DNA of 64,000 nucleotides. Origin: Thermococcus sp. (lineage in GTDB: Archaea; Methanobacteriota_B; Thermococci; Thermococcales; Thermococcaceae). Positions within the stretch are counted from its first letter, which is position 1. Each line of letters starts with the position of its first letter. Under the pieces are notes generated by a model, which saw only the letters and a program-made list of their open reading frames with translations, searched no databases and was not told the DNA's origin. Below, in pieces: positions 47,865-56,160 of the stretch. A program made the position numbers and the translations under genes. The DNA lies in NCBI RefSeq assembly GCF_017656495.1, contig NZ_JACDNS010000005.1, forward strand, positions 1 to 64,000. Direction: 5' to 3'.

Positions 47865-48029
47865 ATGAAGAAGGAACACTATCGAATATTGCTTATCATT
47901 GTTTTGGTTCTCGCCTTCGTATACACACTCGGCTTAGCTGGAATTTTGCCTTTTACAGTCAGTTATTATATCACGATATTCATGATTTTTCTGTTTCTCT
48001 TTCTTCGCTGGGAGTCTCGGTTAAATTAA
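47865..48029 (+). CDS. Small (54 aa) single-to-double-span membrane protein
   Basis: A 54-codon frame from ATG 47865 to TAA 48029. The product has a basic start (KKEHYR), a first hydrophobic helix (ILLIIVLVLAFVYTLGLAGI), a short turn, a second (YYITIFMIFLFLFL) and a charged end (RWESRLN). The hydrophobic architecture with flanking charges argues for a real gene. A TATA-like gccttaaaaatt (47831-47842) lies about 25 nt before the start, and no SD is present, so it would be leaderless. Its last 50 nt overlap the 3' end of the CobZ-type gene on the other strand. Function unknown. Confidence 0.7.
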   Translation: MKKEHYRILLIIVLVLAFVYTLGLAGILPFTVSYYITIFMIFLFLFLRWESRLN

Positions 48030-48426
48030 AATTCGTAGGCTCGAAGAGTTTTGTCATACAACCAGCTATAAACCCGCCAATTGCATCGTCTAAAAATGGA
48101 GGTAGCTCTTTTAAGATTCCCGGCTTTTTGGTGTCATAGTAGAAGAAGTTGAAGAGAGCCATCTTTCCGCCGATGTACTCTGCAATGTTGATGCCAATCA
48201 ACTCATCCGCAATCAAATTGACAGGGTCTCCTTCGACTTTAAAGTTCTCCTCAAGGAGTAGGGCAGCTGTAAGGAGAGCCTGAATATTAATGTCATTAAG
48301 ATAGTGGAGCATCAGAGACTTAAGCTTCTCTCTAATTTTTCCAGTATCTTCTCCGATGTAAAGCTCTATCGCGGTATCAAGCATCTTTTCAAGGGTTATA
48401 CCTTTTGATTCAAGTTCTTCGAGCAT
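47980..48426 (-). CDS. cobZ: PgpA-family phosphatase, probable alpha-ribazole/adenosylcobalamin phosphatase CobZ
   Basis: A 148-residue protein of the phosphatidylglycerophosphatase A superfamily: VNLIADELIGINIAEYIGGKMALFNFFYYDTKKPGILKELPPFLDDAIGGFIAG, which includes the conserved Asp-Glu/Gly and Asp-Asp motifs. In methanogens a PgpA relative, CobZ, removes the 5'-phosphate of adenosylcobalamin phosphate; adjacency to cobS/cobY supports that role. Unlike bacterial PgpA it has an N-terminal helical extension and little hydrophobicity. A lipid phosphatase role cannot be excluded. Confidence 0.8.
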   Translation of the reverse strand: MLEELESKGITLEKMLDTAIELYIGEDTGKIREKLKSLMLHYLNDINIQALLTAALLLEENFKVEGDPVNLIADELIGINIAEYIGGKMALFNFFYYDTKKPGILKELPPFLDDAIGGFIAGCMTKLFEPTNFNLTETPSEERETEKS

Positions 48427-48522
48427 GGACTCACCACAGCTAAATCGAAATTGGGATTAATAAGCCAATCGCTTCAGAAGGCTTTAGTAATTTAAATACA
48501 TAACCGCATTATGGTGGTTGAA

Positions 48523-48930
48523 ATGAAACTTAAGCGCATGTTAATAGAGTTTATGGTAAAGCACGACTTAATACCTGCAAGGATCAAATGGAGAAAAAGT
48601 GCAAGCGGTGTTGGCAGACTTTTTAACGATGTTTTTCATATGCTCAGCAAAGAAGATAGGAGAAAATTAGGTGAGCTAATGTACCATTGGGGACTCGAGG
48701 ATGCGGACAAAATAGTTGAGATGCTGGGAATAGAGAGGGATTTGCATGGATGTGCAATTGCATTACTGGCAGTGAATAGCATTTTTGGAATAAAAAGCCA
48801 CATAGTAAAAGAAAGCGATGATGAAATAGTTATCCATGTGACAAAATGCTTATGGAAAGACAAAAGGGGATGGACACCTGAAGTCTGTGCCTCAATTGAG
48901 AGGTATGATATGGGCTACTTTATGGAATAA
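48523..48930 (+). CDS. Unrecognised 135-residue protein
   Basis: A soluble alpha/beta protein. The N-terminal half is helical and basic (LIEFMVKHDLIPARIKWRKSA, LSKEDRRKLGELMYHWGLEDADKIVEMLG). The second half has DLHGCAIALLAVNSIFGIKSHIV and CLWKDKRGWTPEVCASIERYDMGYF, with three cysteines that could bind metal or a cofactor. The size and layout recall small-ligand/V4R-like sensors but the family was not identified. ATG 48523 follows GGTGGTTGAA. The stop is followed, in the same frame, by 22 further sense codons (see findings), so a longer ancestor is possible. Confidence 0.7.
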   Translation: MKLKRMLIEFMVKHDLIPARIKWRKSASGVGRLFNDVFHMLSKEDRRKLGELMYHWGLEDADKIVEMLGIERDLHGCAIALLAVNSIFGIKSHIVKESDDEIVIHVTKCLWKDKRGWTPEVCASIERYDMGYFME

Positions 48931-49017
48931 ACAAAAACGTCAAATGCCACTGCACCAAAAGAAGAAGTAAAGGCGATAAAGTGTGCGAGGCGATTTTGAG
49001 GTACATAAAGGATTAAG

Positions 49018-49656
49018 TTAAATTACAAGGCCAAATCTCAAATACCAATATCTTTCACCCTCTTCAACTTTCAGCGGCTTTAGTTGAAAGCTCTTCTCGA
49101 ATAATGGACATTTCAAAACCACCGTGTGGAACTCTGCAAATTCTCCGACAGGGTCAACATTGGGGTTTCTTTCTAAAAACCTCTTCAAATCTTTAATGCT
49201 TTTGAATGTATATCCTAGCCACTCTCTGGAGAGCTTCTTTTTGTTCACGGCAATTATTGAATACTCAAAGCCAGTGTTTATTATCTCCTTCGCAAGCTCA
49301 AGTGTATCTCTGCCCCATAGCGGCTCTAAAGCTTTTGTTTCGCTCTTCTCAGCGAGCCACTCAACCCACTTTAGGTGGTCTTCAAGTAGGACATCTCCAG
49401 CGATTATGTACTCAACATCAAGGGATGCTATGAACTCGGCTAGGGCTTCACTTCCTTTGGCCATATCAAAGATCAAGAGCTCCCTATTCATTGCATCTGC
49501 AATCTTTTTCAGCTCGCTTAAGTTTTCATAGTGCGGTGAAGTCCCGATGGTAGTTTTTAGTGCTAAAAGGTAGGGAATTTTAATTCCCTGTCTTTCGGCT
49601 AGATATGTTGCATAAAGTCCATCTTTGCCTCCTGAAAAGAATGCCACGCCCCTCAA
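49018..49656 (-). CDS. PP-loop ATPase, diphthine-ammonia ligase-like (Dph6 family)
   Basis: A 212-residue protein of the MJ0570/Dph6 ATP-pyrophosphatase family. The N-terminal PP-loop reads FFSGGKDGLYATYLAER, with Gly in place of the usual Ser. TSPHYENL, EYIIAGDVLLEDHLKWVEWLAE and LEPLWGRDTLELAKEIINTGFEYSIIAV are family segments. The family adenylates diphthine on translation factor 2 to give diphthamide; archaea hold more than one paralogue, so the substrate may differ. It overlaps the zinc-ribbon gene upstream by 4 nt. Confidence 0.85.
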   Translation of the reverse strand: MRGVAFFSGGKDGLYATYLAERQGIKIPYLLALKTTIGTSPHYENLSELKKIADAMNRELLIFDMAKGSEALAEFIASLDVEYIIAGDVLLEDHLKWVEWLAEKSETKALEPLWGRDTLELAKEIINTGFEYSIIAVNKKKLSREWLGYTFKSIKDLKRFLERNPNVDPVGEFAEFHTVVLKCPLFEKSFQLKPLKVEEGERYWYLRFGLVI

Positions 49657-49901
49657 ATTAAGCCCTCCATTTTAACCTGCTCATACTCTTCACGAATCTT
49701 CTGAAGAGTTATTTCGTCCACATAAGGGATTATTGCTCCACAATCAATGCAAAGCCATGGATAGGCTCTGATGGCTCCACTAAAAGCTGCTTTCAAGCCT
49801 TTTTTCCAAGGAGCTCTCCAGAAATAGACTGCATGACCTTCCAGATTGCTTTTTGCTCTTATCATGGTTCCTCCACAGAAGGGACATTTTCTCGTTTCCA
49901 T
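49653..49901 (-). CDS. Small zinc-ribbon protein
   Basis: An 82-residue protein. It starts METRKCPFCGGTMIRAKSN and carries a second CxxC pair in WLCIDCGAIIPYVDE, forming one zinc ribbon. A basic aromatic insert lies between (YFWRAPWKKGLKAAF), and a charged helix follows. ATG 49901 has AGGTGA upstream. It overlaps the Dph6-like gene by 4 nt, so the pair is co-translated. Function unknown; small ribbons of this type often bind RNA or serve as protein partners. Confidence 0.8.
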   Translation of the reverse strand: METRKCPFCGGTMIRAKSNLEGHAVYFWRAPWKKGLKAAFSGAIRAYPWLCIDCGAIIPYVDEITLQKIREEYEQVKMEGLI

Positions 49902-49985
49902 AAAAATCACCTAAAAATTACAGCAGCTTTGGATGTTTTATCCTTTGCTGTCTTTGATTATGTAGTTGTGTAATTGCCGAATTAT

Positions 49986-51161
49986 TTAATTAAGCAATTC
50001 ATTAATTACATAATGCTCTTCCCTATATTTCAAGGCTGGAACAAGCTTTTCAATCAATTCAGGCTTCTTTAAAATACTCTTCAGTCTTTTTTCGTGAGCT
50101 TTAAAGCTTTTTGAAAGCCAAGAAGGGTATAACTTCAACCGTTCACCGCACAAAAGTCCTTCTCTCTCGCATCTTTCCCATAAATCCTCAGCTCTTGCAT
50201 TTCCTTTCTCATAAGCTTCCAGATATAAATCCCATAGCGTCGGCTTCCTTGTCCACTTAACTTCTAAAAAGCCCATCCCACAGCAGTCAATGGTTTTAGG
50301 GTCGTGAAGATTGAAGAGGCCTTCTTTGCACATTGTAAATGCTAAACCCCTCCTTTTGGATTCCGTTGCAAATAATTCTGCAGTTTTAAGTTTGTACTCA
50401 AGAGGAACTTGAATAAGGGGTGCTTTCTCGCTTGACGTCCTTGGCAAATACGACTCCCATTCTTTGCTGTAAACTTCGCTATAGCTGGAAAAGAGTCTTT
50501 TATAGAACTCAAAATTTTCTCTTTCAACTCTGAGAAACTCAATTATGACCATTCTAGCACCAGCCCAAGCAATTTCATCCAGGAAGTTTTCTACATCCCT
50601 ATCGCTCAATCCGGGAATTAATGGCTGAATCCTCACTACCGTTGGAATTCCGACTTCACTCGCTTTTTCCACCAGCTTTAATCTTTCTTCAATTGGACTC
50701 GCCGAAGGTTCAAGGATTCTAACTTCATTAGCATCTTTCTCTGCATTTATGCTAACTTGAAGAACCAACAAACCTTCAGATGCCAGGTCTTCAAGGACTT
50801 TGAAGTGCTTTTCTGATGGATAAAGTTTTGTATTCACAATTGCTGGTACTTTGAGCTTGTATGCCAGTTTGAGTGCTTTGAGTGTTATTTTAGCTGGAGG
50901 CTGGAATGGATCGCTTAAAGCCGAGAATCTAACTGGAGTTACTGGAATATCATTCTCCACAAGCTTTCCCAAAGCTTTGATTAATCTAAAAACATCAAAA
51001 ATAGGCTTAGGACTTCCATGGGGACCTCGATACCATCTCGCGTAACAATAAACACAGCCGAGTGAACAGGTTGTGAAGACCTCTCCCCTAATTATGCTGT
51101 GGCATAGACCGCTCACGTGACTGCTTGTGCCAATTATAAAGTAATCCAGCTTGACCATCAT
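49986..51161 (-). CDS. Radical SAM protein (SPL/elongator-like superfamily)
   Basis: A 391-residue radical SAM enzyme. The Fe4S4 motif is TTCSLGCVYCYARWYRGPHG (CxxxCxxC). A TIM-barrel follows (VRFSALSDPFQPPAKI, PAIVNTKLYPSEKHF, VLQVSINAE, RIQPLIPGLSD), and further cysteines lie near the C-terminus (TMCKEGLFNLHDPKTIDCCGMG). The SPL-like layout is typical of archaeal DNA-photoproduct-lyase relatives of unknown substrate. Adjacency to a uracil-DNA-glycosylase-like gene, 30 bp away and divergent, hints at nucleic-acid repair but this is inference. ATG 51158 is an alternative start. Confidence 0.9.
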   Translation of the reverse strand: MMVKLDYFIIGTSSHVSGLCHSIIRGEVFTTCSLGCVYCYARWYRGPHGSPKPIFDVFRLIKALGKLVENDIPVTPVRFSALSDPFQPPAKITLKALKLAYKLKVPAIVNTKLYPSEKHFKVLEDLASEGLLVLQVSINAEKDANEVRILEPSASPIEERLKLVEKASEVGIPTVVRIQPLIPGLSDRDVENFLDEIAWAGARMVIIEFLRVERENFEFYKRLFSSYSEVYSKEWESYLPRTSSEKAPLIQVPLEYKLKTAELFATESKRRGLAFTMCKEGLFNLHDPKTIDCCGMGFLEVKWTRKPTLWDLYLEAYEKGNARAEDLWERCEREGLLCGERLKLYPSWLSKSFKAHEKRLKSILKKPELIEKLVPALKYREEHYVINELLN

Positions 51162-51191
51162 TGATATAAATGCAACTCTTGATTTATATTC
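51162..51191. promoter_or_regulatory. 30-bp bidirectional leaderless promoter
   Basis: The entire gap between two divergent start codons is 30 bp and carries two TATA-like boxes. GATATAAAT (51163-51171) is centred 25 nt before the rightward ATG at 51192. Read leftward, GAATATAAATC (51191-51181) is centred 25 nt before the leftward ATG at 51161. Neither gene has an SD, so both are predicted to be leaderless. Confidence 0.7.
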
Positions 51192-51935
51192 ATGCTGCTG
51201 AGGTTTGAAAGTCTGAAAAAGATCGGCGACATTTACATCAACCCGAGGAACTATAAAATCATGCCGCTATTTTTGAGAGACTGGAGAGATTTGCTCTCAT
51301 TAGACGAGAAAACTTATGGAATTTATGCTAAGACTATCTACAATCCAAAAGAGCGCTTTTTAATTAAAAGCAAGGAAGATGAACAAAAAGCACTCAAACT
51401 TGTAGGGTTGTACAACGAATTGCTTAAGGATCCCACCAAGTTCTGCCACAAGGAATACTACGAATACCAGCTCAAGGTTAAACAGTTTGACGGTTTACCT
51501 TTTGCCAATGGCTGGGTTGGTTCAAAGGTTGTTTTAGTTGGAGAAGCTCCGGGAAGGAAAGGCTGTGGATATACTGGAATATGCTTTTATAGAGATGCTT
51601 CCGGAATGCTGCTCAGAAAAGCTCTCTTTTCCCTTGGCATTAACCCGGATCTTGTGTATATCACGAATGTTGTAAAATGCAATCCTCCAGAGAATAAGCT
51701 CAAGGGGTTTGATAACCGGGAGCTTTCTCTTCTCAAGAAAGAGCTTGAAATTTTAAGACCAAAAACAATCTTTACCTTAGGAAGGACAGCAGAAAAAGCG
51801 TTGAAAAGAATTGGCTTTGATGCTGTCTATTTGAGACATCCAGCTTGGTACGTGCGCAGAGGATTAAGAGAGCCAAATGATGAGATGCTTGAGGAGTATG
51901 AGGTTATAAGGAAAAGCTTAAATATTACCAAATGA
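51192..51935 (+). CDS. Uracil-DNA glycosylase superfamily protein
   Basis: A 247-residue protein with the family 4/5 UDG fold. Motif 1 is VVLVGEAPGRKGCGYTGICFYRDASG, the central motif VYITNVVKCNPPENK, and motif 2 LRHPAWYVRRG, including the His used in base excision. Four cysteines usual for the Fe4S4 cluster of family 4 are only partly visible (FCHKEY, GCGYTGICF, VVKCNPP), so the cluster and specificity are uncertain. The N-terminal 80 residues are not typical. ATG 51192 is predicted leaderless. The stop codon lies in the first copy of a 10-bp direct repeat that spans the next gene's start. Confidence 0.85.
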   Translation: MLLRFESLKKIGDIYINPRNYKIMPLFLRDWRDLLSLDEKTYGIYAKTIYNPKERFLIKSKEDEQKALKLVGLYNELLKDPTKFCHKEYYEYQLKVKQFDGLPFANGWVGSKVVLVGEAPGRKGCGYTGICFYRDASGMLLRKALFSLGINPDLVYITNVVKCNPPENKLKGFDNRELSLLKKELEILRPKTIFTLGRTAEKALKRIGFDAVYLRHPAWYVRRGLREPNDEMLEEYEVIRKSLNITK

Positions 51936-51956
51936 GTAATATACTTGGTGAGTAAT

Positions 51957-53387
51957 ATGTTCTACGACAGGAAGACTGAGCTTGAAAAGCTTGAAAAAAT
52001 TTATGCTCACCCGGGTTCAACTTTCGTTGTCATTTATGGGCGTAGGAGGGTTGGAAAAACAGCACTCGTTAGGGAGTTCCTTAAGAATAAGCTCGGTCTT
52101 TACTTTTTTGTCGGAGAGAAGGACGAAGCAATGCTGATTGGGGAATACTTGAGGGAGATAGAAACAGTTCTTGGTGGATATCTTCCGAGCTATGTTAAAC
52201 CAAGATTTTCATCCCTTGAAGAGCTCTTTGAGTTTTTGCTTAACTTTTCCAAGGAGCAAAAGATTGTTGTTGTCTTTGATGAGTTCCAGAACTTCCGTTC
52301 AGTTAAGCCCTCTTCCTTCTCTTCCCTTCAAAAGCTGTGGGATATGAAAAAGGACTCCAATCTTATGCTCATTGCTGTAGGGTCATACGTCGGCATGATG
52401 AAGCGCCTCTTCATGGATAACAAGGAGCCGCTTTTTGGTAGGGTCGACGAGTGGATAAAGCTGAAACCATTTGACTTCTGGACTGCCTATGATTTTGTGA
52501 ATACATTTGCCAATGTGCCTCCCGATCATTTTGTTGAGCTTTACTCTGCTCTCGGCGGCATGCCCCGATATCTTCTTTACTTGAAGAGATACTACACAGG
52601 AAACGTGGCTGAAACCCTCAACAACCTCTTTTTTGATGAGTTTGCCCCTCTCCGTGAAGAAGGCTTAAATAACCTCAAGCTTGAGTTTGGCAGATTTTAC
52701 CGCTCGTACTTCTCGATACTGGAAGCTGTCAGCCTTGGTTATGTTACGCCAAAGGAGATAAGCGACAAGACTGGGCTTAAGCTTCTCACCGTTGGCAAGT
52801 ATCTCAGCGAGCTAACGAATCATTATGAATACTTGAGAAGGGAAGTGCCCGTTACCGAAGACCCACGAAAGACAAGAAAAGTAGCCTACAGAGTGACAGA
52901 TGAATTCTTCAACTTCTGGTTCCGATTCGTCTATCACAACTACACATACCTGGAGGAAGGAAACCTTGATTTAGTGCTCGATGATTTAGAAAAGAACTTC
53001 ACAGCCTTTGTTGGAAAAATGTATGAGAGGGTAGCCCTTGAATTCGTTAAGCGGATAAATCTAGGCTTTAAACCTCTGAGAATTGGTAGCTGGTGGCATA
53101 AGGGAGAGGAAATAGATGTTGTTGCCTATGACAGAGAAAGTATCGTTCTGTTTGAAGTTAAGTGGAGTGATTTGAGAAAAATTGATGTCTCAAGAGTTCT
53201 CAGGAAGCTTAAAAGAAAGTCTAAACTTTTGCCTCTTACCGGAAATCTTCGGTTGGGAGTTATCGCCAGAACCATTGAGGATAAGGAACATTTTTTGGAG
53301 AAGGGTTTTCTGGTGTTTGATCTTGAGGATTTGCTGATGAAAAGAACAAGAAAAATTCCCTCTATGCGGAAACCGTTAAATTCCTAA
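51957..53387 (+). CDS. Archaeal AAA-type ATPase with DUF234 domain
   Basis: A 476-residue ATPase of the archaeal family. Walker A is VVIYGRRRVGKTALVREFL, Walker B KIVVVFDEFQNF. A winged-helix region (YVTPKEISDKTGLKLLTVGKYLSELTNH) links to DUF234. The C-terminal part carries WWHKGEEIDVVAYDRESIVLFEVKWS, which looks like a PD-(D/E)xK nuclease core (Asp...Glu-x-Lys). These genes are abundant in archaea, often variable between strains and possibly mobile or defence related, but their role is unknown. ATG 51957 follows GGTGAG. It sits just upstream of a decayed gene in the B12 island. Confidence 0.9.
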   Translation: MFYDRKTELEKLEKIYAHPGSTFVVIYGRRRVGKTALVREFLKNKLGLYFFVGEKDEAMLIGEYLREIETVLGGYLPSYVKPRFSSLEELFEFLLNFSKEQKIVVVFDEFQNFRSVKPSSFSSLQKLWDMKKDSNLMLIAVGSYVGMMKRLFMDNKEPLFGRVDEWIKLKPFDFWTAYDFVNTFANVPPDHFVELYSALGGMPRYLLYLKRYYTGNVAETLNNLFFDEFAPLREEGLNNLKLEFGRFYRSYFSILEAVSLGYVTPKEISDKTGLKLLTVGKYLSELTNHYEYLRREVPVTEDPRKTRKVAYRVTDEFFNFWFRFVYHNYTYLEEGNLDLVLDDLEKNFTAFVGKMYERVALEFVKRINLGFKPLRIGSWWHKGEEIDVVAYDRESIVLFEVKWSDLRKIDVSRVLRKLKRKSKLLPLTGNLRLGVIARTIEDKEHFLEKGFLVFDLEDLLMKRTRKIPSMRKPLNS

Positions 53388-53414
53388 ACCACTAACCTAT
53401 ATGGGTGAGACAGC

Positions 53415-54256
53415 ATGATCGTATACGCCACAAGACACAGAGGAGACGACATGTGGGAAAGGGGTTCCTGAACGAGTTCTTCAGCACAAGTGAGAAAACT
53501 GCAAAGATATGGCGACAACTCATAGAGTACATCCACCCGGAAGGAGATAAAGCACTGGAAAAATACAGGGACTTTGAGAGAGGGGATTCGGGGCGTCGAA
53601 AGGCGCTGCGGAACCCATAGTTGGCCACGATCTTGCAGAAGCCACAAAACTATCCCTCTGGCTCAAAATATTCGGCGAGGCAGCGGCAAGCACTCTAGGT
53701 ACAACTCCACACAAAGTGTTTACAGTTATTCAACTCGAAGATGTGCCCGATCACTTTACTCAATGGCAGCACCACAGCGAAGATCTGCTTGGAATAAACT
53801 GGAGTTTTATTCGTGACGCCCTAAAAAACAGCAAATACGCCGAGAAATACATTGGCAGAAAAATAACCGACGAAGAATTAAAGAAACTAGAAGAAGTCGC
53901 AAAAGTCATAGCCAAATTCGTTGATGCGTGGGGTCCGGACAACATTAATCACGCACAGATCTGGCTAGAACGCGGCTCAAACATGGATGATCTGGAAGAG
54001 TTCATTAAAAAAATATGCCAAAGATCCGGAAAAAGCATTCCAATACTTAGAAGAACTGCGACAGGTTATGCACAAACACATAAAGCCAAAGGGGCTCGTC
54101 GCTCGTTGTCAAAAGGTCGAATCTTCCCTTCTGCTTGAGATTCAAAGAGAACTTCAGAGCCTGAGGGAGGAAAACGAAAGACTTAGGAGGGAAATGGAAG
54201 AGCTGAGAAGGGAACTCAGCGAGCTTAAAATGCTCGTCCTTAAAAAGCTCTCGTGA
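53415..54256 (+). pseudogene. Multiply frameshifted gene of unknown family
   Basis: One protein can be followed through three reading frames. ATG 53415 (SD GGTGAG) begins MIVYATRHRGDDMWE. A shift at about 53460, in a G run, leads to GFLNEFFSTSEKTAKIWRQL. A second at about 53580 leads to FGASKGAAEPIVGHDLAEA...VIQLEDVPDHFTQWQHHSED. A third near 54005 leads to KDPEKAFQYLEELRQVMHKH and a C-terminal coiled coil rich in Glu/Arg/Leu (SLREENERLRREMEELRREL). Fragments join smoothly, so this was one intact gene of about 275-280 codons. Family not recognised. Its position after the DUF234 ATPase suggests the two arrived together. Confidence 0.8.
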
Positions 54257-54311
54257 CTAAACAACAGGATAAACTCAAAAGTTAAAAGGACAAAATATCC
54301 AGCTATTCAAG

Positions 54312-55193
54312 ATGAACATGGAGTACCTCTGGATATTCATACTCGCCATCATCTGGGACTTAACTCTGGGTGAGCCTCCCGTTTTGCTTCATCCTACAGT
54401 GTGGTTTGGCAAGCTGATAGGCTTTTTTGATAAGCGTTGCAAAAGAAGGAGTCCAGCTTTAGATTTTGCTACAGGAACTTTTGCTTCCCTATTTGTGATT
54501 GTGTTTGCTTTTACTCTTTCGAGGCTTCCAGAGTTTTTACCTAAATGGATAGGCTTTGCTTTGAGTGTTTACCTCCTAAAGAGCTCATTTGCTATCAAAA
54601 GCCTTGCTCAGCACGTGAAAAATACAATAAATGAGGATATTGAGGAGCAGCGAAAGTATGTCAGCTGGATTGTGAGCAGAGATGTATCAAAGCTGGATAG
54701 GGCTCATTTAAATTCAGCAGCAATTGAAAGCTTAGCTGAGAACATAACTGACAGCGTAGTTGCCCCCCTATTCTATTATCTCATCTTTGGGCTAAGTGGT
54801 GCTTTAGTTTATAGAGTTGTAAACACCCTTGATGCCATGATCGGATACAAAAATGAACGCTATCTTTATTTTGGCAGGTTTGCAGCTCGTTTGGACGATT
54901 TGCTTAACCTTGTTCCTGCAAGGATTACAGTCTTGCTTTTCCTACCTTTTAATCCAAGAAAAGTCATAGAATACTGGAAAAAAGCTAAGTTCAAGCTTAA
55001 CTCTGATAAGCCCATAGCCGCAATGAGTGCCGTTTTGGGGGTTTGGCTTGAGAAAAAAGGTGTTTATAGATTTGATGGGAAAGAACCCGCATTGGAGGAT
55101 ATTAGAAGAGCCTTAAAGATTTATTGGATTGTGGTTGGAGAATGGATTTCAATATGCTTGGCAATACTCCTTTGGAGGTGTCTAAATGCTTAA
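54312..55193 (+). CDS. cbiB: Adenosylcobinamide-phosphate synthase CbiB
   Basis: A 293-residue membrane enzyme that attaches (R)-1-amino-2-propanol (phosphate) to adenosylcobyric acid. The family signature is [27 protein letters not shown], followed by [43 protein letters not shown] and [40 protein letters not shown], with four to five membrane helices. A TATA-like agttaaaagg (54277-54286) lies about 30 nt upstream. The stop overlaps the start of the aminotransferase gene by 8 nt. Confidence 0.97.
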   Translation: MNMEYLWIFILAIIWDLTLGEPPVLLHPTVWFGKLIGFFDKRCKRRSPALDFATGTFASLFVIVFAFTLSRLPEFLPKWIGFALSVYLLKSSFAIKSLAQHVKNTINEDIEEQRKYVSWIVSRDVSKLDRAHLNSAAIESLAENITDSVVAPLFYYLIFGLSGALVYRVVNTLDAMIGYKNERYLYFGRFAARLDDLLNLVPARITVLLFLPFNPRKVIEYWKKAKFKLNSDKPIAAMSAVLGVWLEKKGVYRFDGKEPALEDIRRALKIYWIVVGEWISICLAILLWRCLNA

Positions 55194-56160
55194 ACCAGTT
55201 AAATTTAAAGCCCATCACGGTGGTGCAAGAGAAGAGGGACTGCTAGATTTTTCCGCCTCTCTAAATCCCTACCTTCCAGAATGGGTAGATGAGATGTTTA
55301 AACGTGCTAAGGCCTTAAGCAATCGCTACATTTATTGGGAAAAGCTTGAGGAGGAACTTTCGAATTTGATTGGTGAAAACGTAACAGTCACAGCGGGAAT
55401 AACTGAGGCTTTGTATTTACTTGGCATCCTTGCGACGAAAGAAAGAAGGAAGATAATTATCCCAGAGCACACTTATGAAGAGTATGAGAGAATCGCAAGG
55501 ATTTTTAATGCCGAGGTTGTCAAAGCTCCAAACAATCCAGAAGCGTTGGCTGAATTTGTTGTAAAGAGGAGTATTGTCTTCTTCTGCAATCCAAACAACC
55601 CAGATGGCAAATTTTATCCACCAAGAAAACTTAAACCTTTAATTCAAGCGGTGGAAGATACAGATTCACTCCTTGTTTTAGATGAGGCATTCATAGATTT
55701 TGTTAAAGATGCCAAAAGCCCGAAAGGAGAGAACATTGTTAAACTAAAAACATTCACGAAAAGCTACGGTTTGCCCGGAATCAGAGTTGGTTATGTCATC
55801 GGCTTCAGTGAAGCATTCAAAAGCGTTAGAATGCCTTGGAGCATTGGTTCCCTAGGCTATGCCTTTTTAGAGTTCGTTATCAAAGATGAGTTTAAGTATT
55901 TGAAAAAAACCATGCCCCTAATCTGGAAGGAGAAGGAACGCATTGAAAGAGTCCTCAATGTCAAAAGCGATGCGAACTTTTTCATAAAAAATGTTGGAGA
56001 TGCAAAAAGAGCAGTTGAATTCTTCAAAAAGAAAGGGATAGTAGTTAGAGACTGCACCTCTTTTGGTCTGCCAGAATATGTTCGCTTCAGTGTGAGAAAA
56101 AGAGAAGAAAACGACAAGCTAATAGAGGCTTTCAGAGAATTCTTCCAATGCTCTCCATGA
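55186..56160 (+). CDS. cobD: CobD-type PLP-dependent aminotransferase/decarboxylase
   Basis: A 324-residue fold-type I PLP enzyme resembling histidinol-phosphate aminotransferase and L-threonine-phosphate decarboxylase (CobD). Key parts are [46 protein letters not shown] (cofactor Asp), [15 protein letters not shown] (Schiff-base Lys) and [18 protein letters not shown] (substrate Arg). The N-terminal HHGG...LDFSASLNP is typical for CobD, and the coupling to cbiB (8-nt overlap) supports a role in making aminopropanol phosphate. It is shorter than most CobD enzymes. The 3' end overlaps the Fe-S gene by 29 nt. Confidence 0.9.
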   Translation: MLKPVKFKAHHGGAREEGLLDFSASLNPYLPEWVDEMFKRAKALSNRYIYWEKLEEELSNLIGENVTVTAGITEALYLLGILATKERRKIIIPEHTYEEYERIARIFNAEVVKAPNNPEALAEFVVKRSIVFFCNPNNPDGKFYPPRKLKPLIQAVEDTDSLLVLDEAFIDFVKDAKSPKGENIVKLKTFTKSYGLPGIRVGYVIGFSEAFKSVRMPWSIGSLGYAFLEFVIKDEFKYLKKTMPLIWKEKERIERVLNVKSDANFFIKNVGDAKRAVEFFKKKGIVVRDCTSFGLPEYVRFSVRKREENDKLIEAFREFFQCSP

